NCBI GenBank assembly: GCA_045590395.1
Contig: JAZNQX010000085.1
Location: forward strand, 1 to 43,895
Length of the DNA: 43,895 nt
Direction: 5' to 3'
Source: SIG607 sp045590395
GTDB taxonomy: Bacteria; Bacillota; Clostridia; Oscillospirales; Acutalibacteraceae
Below the pieces are notes generated by a model. It saw nothing but the letters and a program-made list of their open reading frames with translations, ran no database searches and was not told the origin of the DNA. The position numbers were made by a program, and so were the translations under genes. Position 1 is the first letter of the stretch, and every line of letters begins with the position of its first letter. Positions 15,972 through 22,441 of this stretch are shown here, piece after piece.

Positions 15972-17213
15972 ATGAGTTATTTATCCGCAAAAGAAAAATA
16001 TGCCGCTATTGGTATTGATACCGATGCCGCTATTGAAAAATTAAAGAATGTTTCCATTTCAATGCATTGCTGGCAGGGCGATGATGTATGTGGCTTTGAC
16101 AGTAAAGAATCACTTTCAGGCGGTATTCAGACTACCGGTAACTATCCCGGTAAGGCTACTACCCCTGCAGAGCTTATGGCTGATATGGACAAGGCACTTT
16201 CCCTTATCGGCGGTAAGCACAGAATAAATCTTCACGCCTCTTACGCTGTTTTTGAGGATGGCCAGTGGGCAGACAGAGATGCACTTGAACCAAAGCATTT
16301 TGCTAAATGGGTAGAGTATGCAAAGGAAAGAAATATTGCTCTTGACTTTAACCCCACCTGTTTTTCACATCCTAAGGCTTCCGGTATGACACTTGCAAGC
16401 GCTGATGAAGAAATTCGTAAATTCTGGGTAAGACACGTTGTTTGCTGTATAAAAATTGCAGAATATTTTGCAAATGAATTAAATGATGTATGTACCCTTA
16501 ATATCTGGATTCCTGACGGTTTAAAGGATATTCCTGCCGACCGTTTAGGTCCCAGAGCCCGTTTAAAGAAGTCACTCGACGAAATTTTTGCAACAGAGTT
16601 TGACAAAAATAAGGTGCTTATCACTCTTGAATCCAAGGTGTTTGGTATCGGTCTTGAATCGTATACCGTAGGCTCGGCTGAATTCTATCTTACCTATGCG
16701 GCTAAAAATAACATTATGCCCCTTATGGATAACGGTCACTATCATCCTACAGAGTATGTATCGGATAAAATTCCTACCATGCTTCTGTTTAATGACAAAA
16801 TTGCTTTACATATCACCCGTCCTGTACGTTGGGACTCTGACCACGTTGTTTTACTTGACGACGAAACCAAGGAAATGGCAAAGGAAATCGTTAGAAATGA
16901 CGCGCTGGAGCGCGTAGTTATGGCGCTTGACTATTTTGATGCTTCCATTAACCGCGTTGCCGCCTGGGTTGTAGGTATGCGAAACTGGCAGAAGGCTCTT
17001 CTTTCTGCAATGCTTACTCCTTTTGATAAAATGAAGGAAATGCAGGACAGTGAAGATTTTACCGGTCTTATGGTAACAAGCGAGGCTGTTAAGAGCTATC
17101 CCTTCGGCGAGGTTTGGGAAGAATTCTGCAACCGCCTTGGTGTTCCTGGTGATGACAACTGGTATGAAACTATAAAAGAATATGAAAAGGAAGTTCTTTT
17201 AAAGAGAGGTTAA
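15972..17213 (+). CDS. rhaA: L-rhamnose isomerase
   Basis: This is a 413-residue protein of full family length. It converts L-rhamnose to L-rhamnulose in the cytoplasm, using manganese or another divalent ion. Family hallmarks are SISMHCWQGDDVCGF at the N-terminus, GIQTTGNYPGKA, GGKHRINLHASYA, LTLESK-like ITLESKVFG, PLMDNGHYHPTE and HITRPVRWDSDHVV; the last three carry the Glu, Asp and His metal ligands. It is the first gene of rhaA-rhaD-rhaB, with rhaD only 4 bases downstream. The ribosome site TTGGAGGG is strong. Confidence 0.97.
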   Translation: MSYLSAKEKYAAIGIDTDAAIEKLKNVSISMHCWQGDDVCGFDSKESLSGGIQTTGNYPGKATTPAELMADMDKALSLIGGKHRINLHASYAVFEDGQWADRDALEPKHFAKWVEYAKERNIALDFNPTCFSHPKASGMTLASADEEIRKFWVRHVVCCIKIAEYFANELNDVCTLNIWIPDGLKDIPADRLGPRARLKKSLDEIFATEFDKNKVLITLESKVFGIGLESYTVGSAEFYLTYAAKNNIMPLMDNGHYHPTEYVSDKIPTMLLFNDKIALHITRPVRWDSDHVVLLDDETKEMAKEIVRNDALERVVMALDYFDASINRVAAWVVGMRNWQKALLSAMLTPFDKMKEMQDSEDFTGLMVTSEAVKSYPFGEVWEEFCNRLGVPGDDNWYETIKEYEKEVLLKRG

Positions 17214-17217
17214 TTTT

Positions 17218-18039
17218 ATGAAGGTTTTAGATGCACAGTTTATAAAAGGCTTTATAAGAATGGCAAATGACGGTTGGGAACAGGGTTGGCACGAAAGAAA
17301 CGGCGGCAACCTTACATACCGTATTAAGCATGAAGAAGTGGAACAGGTTAAAGACGATTTTACCTATGACCGCGAGTGGATGCCTATCGGCACATCGGTT
17401 CCCGCCCTTGCAGGCGAGTATTTTGTGACCACCGGAACAGGTAAATATTTCCGCAATATAATTTTAGAGCCTGAGGCTAATATCGGTATCGCCGAAATTG
17501 ATGATAAGGGCGAAAACTTCAGAATTGTATGGGGTCTTATTAACGGCTCACGTCCTACAAGCGAGTTCCCAAGCCACCTTATGAATCACGAGGTAAAAAA
17601 GGCTGTCAGTGGCAATAAGCACAGAGTAATTTATCACGCTCATCCTGCAAACATTATTGCTATGACCTTTGTTCTCCCCCTTACCGACGAGGCTTTCACC
17701 AGAGAAATCTGGGAAATGATAACAGAATGTCCCGTTGTTTTCCCCAGTGGTATCGGTGTTGTACCGTGGATGGTATGCGGCGGCAGAGAAATTGCTGTTG
17801 AAACAAGTCGCCTGATGGAAAAATACGATGTTGCTATATGGGCTCATCACGGTATGTTCTGCTCAGGTGAAGATTTTGATATTACATTCGGTCTTATGCA
17901 CACCGTAGAAAAGGCTGCAGAAATTTTTGTTAAGGTAAGAAGTATGGTACCTGAAAAGCGTCAGGGCATTACCACTGAGAATTTCAGAGCATTGGCAAAA
18001 GACTTCGGCCTTGACCTTCCTGAAAGATTCTTAAAGTAA
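17218..18039 (+). CDS. rhaD: rhamnulose-1-phosphate aldolase
   Basis: This is a 273-residue protein, the length of E. coli RhaD. It splits L-rhamnulose 1-phosphate into dihydroxyacetone phosphate and L-lactaldehyde, as a zinc enzyme of the class II aldolase family. Visible motifs are GGNLTYR near residue 28, a GSRPTSEFPSHLMNHEV stretch with the catalytic Glu, VIYHAHPANIIAM (zinc His pair) and AIWAHHGMF (third zinc His). It follows rhaA by 4 bases and is followed by rhaB after 11, so the three are translated from one message. The enzyme that would use lactaldehyde is not in the window. Confidence 0.96.
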   Translation: MKVLDAQFIKGFIRMANDGWEQGWHERNGGNLTYRIKHEEVEQVKDDFTYDREWMPIGTSVPALAGEYFVTTGTGKYFRNIILEPEANIGIAEIDDKGENFRIVWGLINGSRPTSEFPSHLMNHEVKKAVSGNKHRVIYHAHPANIIAMTFVLPLTDEAFTREIWEMITECPVVFPSGIGVVPWMVCGGREIAVETSRLMEKYDVAIWAHHGMFCSGEDFDITFGLMHTVEKAAEIFVKVRSMVPEKRQGITTENFRALAKDFGLDLPERFLK

Positions 18040-18050
18040 TAGGTGCTGTT

Positions 18051-19448
18051 ATGAGTAAATATTATCTTGCTATAGACATCGGTGCTTCAAGCGGAAGACA
18101 TATACTTTCTCACATTGAAAATGACAAAATAATTCTTGAAGAGGTTTACCGCTTTAAAAACGGCTTTGAAAATCTTAACGGTACTTTACGTTGGGATACA
18201 AACCGCCTTTTCACCGAAATAATTGTTGGTATGAAAAAATGCGCTGAAATAGGCAAAATACCTGCCAGTGTTGCTATTGATACCTGGGGCGTTGATTTCG
18301 TGCTTCTTGACCAAAACGACATTATTGTGGGCGATTCGGTTTGTTACCGCGATTCAAGAACTACGGGTATGGACGAGGAACTTTACAAAATTATAAGCGA
18401 GGAAGAGATTTATAAAAGAACGGGTATACAAAAACAGCCCTTTAATACCTCTTTCCAGCTTATGAGTGTAAAGTGCAACTCTCCAAAACAGTTTGATACT
18501 GCAAAAACATTACTGTTTATGCCCGACTATCTTACTTTTCTTCTTTGCGGAAAAAAGGCTTGCGAATATACTATTGCTTCAACAAGTCAGCTTTTAAATG
18601 CAGAGAAAAAAGACTGGGACTATGATTTAATAGAAAAAATGGGAATACCAAAGGATATCTTTCTTCCCATATCTGCACCGGGTACAGTGCTTGGTAATTT
18701 AACTGACGAAATTGCTGAGAAGGTAGGGTATGACACCAAGGTAATACTCACTGCGGCTCATGATACGGGAAGCGCTATTGCGGCACTGCCTACAACTGAG
18801 GATAATACATTATATATCAGCTCGGGTACTTGGTCACTGCTTGGTACGGAAAGTAAGGTGCCTATATGCACTAAAGAGAGTATGGAGGCCAACCTTACCA
18901 ATGAGGGCGGCTATGACTACCGTTTCCGTTTCCTTAAAAATATTATGGGACTGTGGATGATGCAGTCTGTAAAGCGCGAATGGCATGAGGATATAGGCTT
19001 CGGCGAGATTTCCGAAATGGCAAGAAAATCTGATATAAAATCAGTAGTTGACGCTCAGAAAGACGTTTTCTTTGCCCCAAGTTCTATGATAGAAGCAGTA
19101 AAGAGCGAGTGTAAAGCAACAGGACAGCAGGTGCCTGAAACCTTAGGTGAAATTGCCAAGGTTATTTATAACAGTCTGTCTGTCTGTTACGCTCAGGCAA
19201 TAAAAGAAATTGAGAGCATTACGGGAATAACCTATCCGTCTGTTGCCATAGTGGGCGGCGGCTCTCAGGATAGTTATCTTAATGAAATGACTGCCAGGGT
19301 ATCCGGCAAAAAAGTGACAGCAGGGCCAACAGAGGCTACGGCGCTTGGTAACCTTATAATACAGATGTTGGCGCTTTCTGATATTGAAGACCTTAAATCT
19401 GCCAGAACTTTAGTAGCAAAATCCTTTGATATCAAAAAATTCGGATAG
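18051..19448 (+). CDS. rhaB: rhamnulokinase
   Basis: This is a 465-residue member of the FGGY sugar kinase family. It phosphorylates L-rhamnulose at O1 with ATP, between the isomerase and aldolase steps. The N-terminal ATPase motif is YLAIDIGASSGRHIL, followed by IDTWGVDFVLLD. The second half has LTAAHDTGSAIAALP, YISSGTWSLLG and AIVGGGSQDSYLNEMTA, with the adenosine-binding Gly-rich loop. It is the last gene of the operon. The stop codon TAG at 19446-19448 is also the first three bases of an inverted-repeat element, which suggests that insertion took place exactly at the gene end. Confidence 0.96.
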   Translation: MSKYYLAIDIGASSGRHILSHIENDKIILEEVYRFKNGFENLNGTLRWDTNRLFTEIIVGMKKCAEIGKIPASVAIDTWGVDFVLLDQNDIIVGDSVCYRDSRTTGMDEELYKIISEEEIYKRTGIQKQPFNTSFQLMSVKCNSPKQFDTAKTLLFMPDYLTFLLCGKKACEYTIASTSQLLNAEKKDWDYDLIEKMGIPKDIFLPISAPGTVLGNLTDEIAEKVGYDTKVILTAAHDTGSAIAALPTTEDNTLYISSGTWSLLGTESKVPICTKESMEANLTNEGGYDYRFRFLKNIMGLWMMQSVKREWHEDIGFGEISEMARKSDIKSVVDAQKDVFFAPSSMIEAVKSECKATGQQVPETLGEIAKVIYNSLSVCYAQAIKEIESITGITYPSVAIVGGGSQDSYLNEMTARVSGKKVTAGPTEATALGNLIIQMLALSDIEDLKSARTLVAKSFDIKKFG

Positions 19449-19721
19449 CCAAAGCATTTAAACCCAAATCAGCCTAAAAGTGCGGTTTTAAAGCGTCTTT
19501 CGGCTCTTTGTCGCTTATAAGCGACAGCTTTATGGGCTTCGCATCACCAAAATCCACTCATAAAACCGCGGCTTTTAGGTCGCAGAATTTTGTGATTTAT
19601 GGATTTCGCGGTGTGCGAGGCAAAAACGCAGTGAATCCTAACGGATTTACGAGTATTTTAACGAAGTCAAAGCGAGAAATCCATATCCCAAAATCTAATT
19701 TAGGTTTGAATGCTTTGGCTA
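19446..19721. mobile_element. 276-base MITE-like element with terminal inverted repeats
   Basis: TAGCCAAAGCATTTAAACC (19446-19464) matches the reverse complement of 19703-19721 at 18 of 19 positions. Inside are nested stems: CCTAAAAGTGCGGTTTTA (19473-19490) against TAAAACCGCGGCTTTTAGG (19561-19579), the hairpin GTCGCTTATAAGCGAC (19510-19525), and ATGGATTTCGCG (about 19599-19610) against GCGAGAAATCCAT (about 19671-19683). No credible gene is present; the 103-codon frame through it follows the repeat structure. The outer TA dinucleotides fit a TA target duplication. This fills most of the 315-base gap between rhaB and the XRE gene. Confidence 0.65.
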
Positions 19722-19723
19722 AT

Positions 19724-19764
19724 AAAAAAGGACTTAAATCAAACGATTTAAGTCCTTTTAATTT
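19724..19764. terminator. bidirectional terminator between rhaB and the XRE gene
   Basis: GGACTTAAAT (19730-19739) pairs perfectly with ATTTAAGTCC (19746-19755). There are six A before the stem and TTTTAATTTT after it, so it works in both directions. Confidence 0.9.
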
Positions 19765-20177
19765 TAGTTGTCGTTATTTTCTTCAGTTGCCTTTAAGGCT
19801 TCAATCATTGAGTTCATAAATTCAACCTTCTTATCAGCAGAAAGCAGACGGAAAATTTTAATAAGCTTTTGTTCTCTGCCCGTTGCTGTAAAGGGCTCAG
19901 GTACACTGCTGAACTCATTTTCAAGTATGGGAAGTACGGTGCTTTCGCTATCTACTATTGCATTGATGTCGAAAACATTAGGAGAAATATCCAAAGCCTT
20001 AGCAACACTTCTTAAAAATTCAGGAGGGTATTTTGTAGCTTTGCTTTCGTAGTAGGAATAGGTGCTTCTTTTCATACCTATAGCGTCTGCAACCTGGTTT
20101 TGAGTCATACCTTTCTTTTTACGATATACTATGATTCGCATACGGATAAGATAGTTTATACGCTCTTTATCATACAT
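19764..20177 (-). CDS. XRE-family helix-turn-helix regulator
   Basis: This is a 137-residue protein. Residues about 10-70 form a Cro/CI-type helix-turn-helix (RIIVYRKKKGMTQNQVADAIGMKRSTYSYYESKATKYPPEFLRSVAKALDI). The C-terminal half (FRLLSADKKVEFMNSMIEAL) looks like a short helical dimerisation tail and has no enzyme motif. It is a single gene that is read away from tRNA-Thr; its upstream region overlaps the tRNA promoter on the other strand. AAAGGAAG lies 7-8 bases before the ATG. The target genes are unknown. It is not obviously part of a phage or toxin-antitoxin pair, since no partner lies beside it. Confidence 0.88.
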   Translation of the reverse strand: MYDKERINYLIRMRIIVYRKKKGMTQNQVADAIGMKRSTYSYYESKATKYPPEFLRSVAKALDISPNVFDINAIVDSESTVLPILENEFSSVPEPFTATGREQKLIKIFRLLSADKKVEFMNSMIEALKATEENNDN

Positions 20178-20211
20178 TTGATTTTCTTCCTTTAAATTAA
20201 TAATAGTTTGC

Positions 20212-20240
20212 TTGACTAAAAGCCTAAAAGTTGATATAAT
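20212..20240 (+). promoter_or_regulatory. promoter of tRNA-Thr
   Basis: TTGACT (20212-20217), a 17-base spacer and a perfect TATAAT (20235-20240), 13 bases before the tRNA. This is close to the ideal housekeeping promoter. Confidence 0.85.
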
Positions 20241-20253
20241 AACCTGGTGAAAT

Positions 20254-20329
20254 GCTGAAGTGGCGTAGCTGGTAGCGCAACTGATTCGTAATCAGTAGGT
20301 CGTGGGTTCGAATCCCATCTTCAGCACCA
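20254..20329 (+). tRNA. tRNA-Thr, anticodon CGU
   Basis: A complete 76-base cloverleaf with encoded CCA. The acceptor arms GCTGAAG and CTTCAGC pair perfectly, the anticodon stem ACTGA/TCAGT holds the loop TTCGTAA with anticodon CGT (reads ACG), and the T arm is GTGGG-TTCGAAT-CCCAT. The 3' end is repeated 594 bases further on, so this gene appears to have been used as an insertion site. Confidence 0.95.
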
Positions 20330-20332
20330 AAA
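20315..20332 (+). repeat. left copy of the tRNA 3'-end direct repeat
   Basis: ccatcttcagcaccaaaa covers the last T-arm bases, the acceptor strand, CCA and three further A. An identical copy is at 20909-20926. The pair looks like attachment-site copies on both sides of an insertion. Confidence 0.75.
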
Positions 20333-20375
20333 CGAAAATCCTATCGACGATAAGTCGATGGGTTTTTGTTTTGTA
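20328..20375. terminator. terminator directly behind tRNA-Thr
   Basis: A long imperfect stem of about 20 pairs joins caaaacgaaaatc.ctatcgac with gtcgatgggtttttgttttg around a short loop (gataa, about 20349-20353). The right arm carries T-runs. Confidence 0.7.
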
Positions 20376-20482
20376 TTATTCATTTTTCATTATTCTATAT
20401 TCATTATTCACTAAATGGATTTTCGTAATGAATAATGAATAATGAATGATGAAATCGCTTACGCTGATGCATAATGAATAAT
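20374..20482. repeat. AT-rich palindromic repeat block
   Basis: The left arm has ATTATTCAT, TTCATTATTC and TTCATTATTCAC (20376-20411). The right arm has GTAATGAATAATGAATAATG and AATGATGAA (20426-20453), and a third GCATAATGAATAAT lies at 20469-20482. The arms can fold on each other over about 30 bases. It stands between the tRNA and the four-helix-bundle gene and encodes nothing visible. Confidence 0.7.
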
Positions 20483-20532
20483 TGATTTTAATATTAGTTT
20501 CTGCTATAATACTAATAAAGGCGGTGTTTTGC

Positions 20533-20889
20533 TTGAAAGAGAATTTGTTGATAGATAAATCGATTGCATTTGCGGCAAGAATCGTAAAACTGCATCAGCA
20601 CCTTATTAAAAGTAAAAAAGAAACAGTTATATCAAAACAAATTGTTCGTAGTGGTACAAGTATAGGTGCCAATATCAATGAGGCTAACTACGGACAAAGT
20701 AAAGCTGACTTTATTTCTAAAATGCACATAGCCTTAAAAGAAACTGCGGAAACAGAATATTAGATAAAGCTTCTTTATATGTCAGAATATATTGATGATA
20801 AAATAAGTGAGTCATTAATTAATGATTGCCTTGAAATCAAACGAATACTTATCGCATCCTTGAACACAGCGAAGGAAAACAGCAAATGA
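20533..20889 (+). pseudogene. four-helix-bundle protein (23S rRNA IVS / S23 type), interrupted by an in-frame TAG
   Basis: The frame starts at TTG 20533 after AAAGGCGG. It reads KENLLIDKSIAFAARIVKLHQHL, then SKQIVRSGTSIGANINEANYGQSKADFISKMHIALKETAETEY, which is the family core. At 20761-20763 the codon is TAG, where the family normally has Trp in an E-x-x-Y-W-(I/L)-x-L-L motif. After the stop, IKLLYMSEYIDDKISESLINDCLEIKRILIASLNTAKENSK continues in the same frame to TGA at 20887-20889. A TGG to TAG change therefore seems to have truncated a gene of about 118 codons. Proteins of this family are small, form pentameric bundles and are found in 23S rRNA intervening sequences and other insertions; their activity is not established. 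Confidence 0.82.
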
Positions 20890-20908
20890 AAATCTAGTAT
20901 TTTAAGCT

Positions 20909-20926
20909 CCATCTTCAGCACCAAAA
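20909..20926 (+). repeat. right copy of the tRNA 3'-end direct repeat
   Basis: This is an 18-base exact copy of 20315-20332, the 3' end of tRNA-Thr with CCA. There is no tRNA body upstream of it. It marks the right border of the segment that carries the four-helix-bundle gene. Confidence 0.78.
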
Positions 20927-20950
20927 AAGTTGCCGTTTGGCAACTTTTTT
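20923..20950. terminator. terminator behind the duplicated tRNA end
   Basis: AAAAAAGTTGCC (20923-20934) pairs perfectly with GGCAACTTTTTT (20939-20950) around GTTT. It may be the original terminator of tRNA-Thr, now moved away by the insertion. Confidence 0.88.
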
Positions 20951-21005
20951 ATTATTTATCGGTATTTTATCATTAAATGCAAAGTTTGTCAACTTTTGTC
21001 GAATT

Positions 21006-21578
21006 TTATAGCATCAAGGGTTCTATCTGCCGTCCTTTAAGCGCCTGCTCTACAGTTTCATATATTTTGGTGAAATCTGCAATCATAGATGTTGGCTTTT
21101 TAAGCGCGTCGTCCTGACGGTAGGGGACAAAGTAAATATTTTTTGTATTAAGCAGTAAACCGATATTTTTTGCCGATGCCGACAAAGCATCGTTTGTGGC
21201 GACTGCTAAAACTACGGGTTTGTTGTTTCTCAGATGTGCTTTTACAGCCATAGTTACACTTGTATCGGTTATTCCGTTTGCAAGTTTTCCTAAAGTATTT
21301 CCTGTGCAGGGGGCTACTATTAGCACATCAAGCAGACTTTTAGGGCCTATGGGCTCTGCCTGTTCAATTGTATGGATTATATCATTTCCGGTAATTTCCT
21401 TGACTCTGTTCTGTAAAGAAATATGCTCTGTAAAGCGTGTGTCGGCGCTATATACTATGGGTGACATTATGGGAATAATTTTCATACCCGTTTCTGCCAG
21501 TGAACGAAGAGCCGCCATTGAATCAGAGATTGTACAGAAAGAGCCGCACATAGCATATCCGGCTGTTATTTCTTTCAT
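21006..21578 (-). CDS. dpaB: dipicolinate synthase subunit B
   Basis: This is a 190-residue flavoprotein-like protein (also called SpoVFB). With DpaA it forms dipicolinate from dihydrodipicolinate-derived substrate in the mother cell during spore formation. The sequence begins GYAMCGSFCTISDSMAALRSLAETG, then MSPIVYSADTRF, LLDVLIVAPCTGNTLGKLANGITDTSVTMAVKAHLRN and VLAVATNDALSASAKNIG, all typical of the family. It starts 10 bases after dpaA and has its own ribosome site (AAGGAGATAAC). It shows that the organism makes, or descends from makers of, endospores. Confidence 0.95.
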   Translation of the reverse strand: MKEITAGYAMCGSFCTISDSMAALRSLAETGMKIIPIMSPIVYSADTRFTEHISLQNRVKEITGNDIIHTIEQAEPIGPKSLLDVLIVAPCTGNTLGKLANGITDTSVTMAVKAHLRNNKPVVLAVATNDALSASAKNIGLLLNTKNIYFVPYRQDDALKKPTSMIADFTKIYETVEQALKGRQIEPLML

Positions 21579-21588
21579 AGTTATCTCC

Positions 21589-22374
21589 TTAAAGTAAATT
21601 GTTTTCAGAAAGTAGTGTTATTATTGTTTTTGCCATAATTTTTCCGGCACTAATGGGGGCAACTTTGCCCGGAAGCCCCGGTGCATTAACAAAGTATGGT
21701 AAGTTATTTAAAGCTGATTTATCAAAACCTGCCTGACGGGAAGCAAGTTCAATAAATAATGTATCAGGTGAAGCGTCAGACAAAGTTTCACTGTCAAAAA
21801 TGCAAAATGGTATGGTATTAAACACAATATCAAAGTTTTTAATATGCGCTTTTATGTCGCTGATATTTATTGCATTCATACCCAGCGCCCTTATTTCTGC
21901 AAGGTTACCGCTTTTTCTTGCGGCAACGGTAAGGTTTGCTCTGAATGACCTTAATCTGTCAAGCAATATTCGGGATACTCTGCCAAAGCCTGAAATGAGA
22001 ATATTACTGTCAAAAAGCATAGTCCCGGTGTTTTCTATTGCTATAGCAACAGCACCCTCGGCGGTAGGAATGGCATTTTCAATGGAAAAATCATCGCGGG
22101 AGCATAAATCATAAACTCTGCTGTGATTAAAACCTGCGCCTATAATAAGGGTGTTTTCATCGGCACCTGCTAAAAGCGTTTTAATGCTTTTATCTTCCGC
22201 CTCGGTAAAGTTTAAATTAACACCGTCGCTTGTTACAGGGGTAGGTAAAATTATAACAGAGGTATCCTCATAAACCGTACCGTTATACCTGTAAATTTCG
22301 CAGTTTAATTTTTCTTTTAAGGTTTCTTCTATAACACAGCTTCGTCTGTCTGTTCCCGTTAGCATTATTTTCAT
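21589..22374 (-). CDS. dpaA: dipicolinate synthase subunit A
   Basis: The start is ATG at 22374, with AGGTG (22381-22385) 6 bases upstream. The frame is open to 22425, but that part lies inside the cca terminator. The 261-residue product has an N-terminal part (MLTGTDRRSCVIEETL, LPTPVTSDGVNLNF) and a C-terminal NAD(P)-binding domain (ILISGFGRVSRILLDRLRSFRANLTVAARK), followed by NTIPFCIFD and LFIELASRQAGFD. It is the catalytic partner of DpaB. As a sporulation gene it is usually read by mother-cell RNA polymerase with sigma K; no such promoter was identified here. Confidence 0.94.
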   Translation of the reverse strand: MKIMLTGTDRRSCVIEETLKEKLNCEIYRYNGTVYEDTSVIILPTPVTSDGVNLNFTEAEDKSIKTLLAGADENTLIIGAGFNHSRVYDLCSRDDFSIENAIPTAEGAVAIAIENTGTMLFDSNILISGFGRVSRILLDRLRSFRANLTVAARKSGNLAEIRALGMNAINISDIKAHIKNFDIVFNTIPFCIFDSETLSDASPDTLFIELASRQAGFDKSALNNLPYFVNAPGLPGKVAPISAGKIMAKTIITLLSENNLL

Positions 22375-22400
22375 TCTTTTCACCTGCAAATATAAAAATA

Positions 22401-22432
22401 CCATAGAATGTTTTACTATTATCATTCTATGG
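22401..22432. terminator. terminator between cca and dpaA
   Basis: CCATAGAATG (22401-22410) pairs perfectly with CATTCTATGG (22423-22432) around a 12-base loop. On the minus strand it is followed by TATTTTTATATTT, so it ends the cca message before the dpaA gene. Confidence 0.82.
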
Positions 22433-22441
22433 CATTTTAAA

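Noticed and set aside
19508..19819. A 103-codon open frame on the plus strand across the inverted-repeat element
   Set aside because: It has no ribosome site, follows the nested stems of the element and runs over a terminator into the convergent XRE gene. The translation shows no domain-like pattern.
20374..20482. ATTCATTATTC repeats as a CRISPR array
   Set aside because: The units are very short, face in both directions and lack unique spacers of even length; no cas gene is nearby.
20761..20763. TAG in the four-helix-bundle gene as a recoded sense codon
   Set aside because: TAG is used as a normal stop elsewhere in the window (for example rhaB and the second AraC gene), so a general recoding is unlikely.
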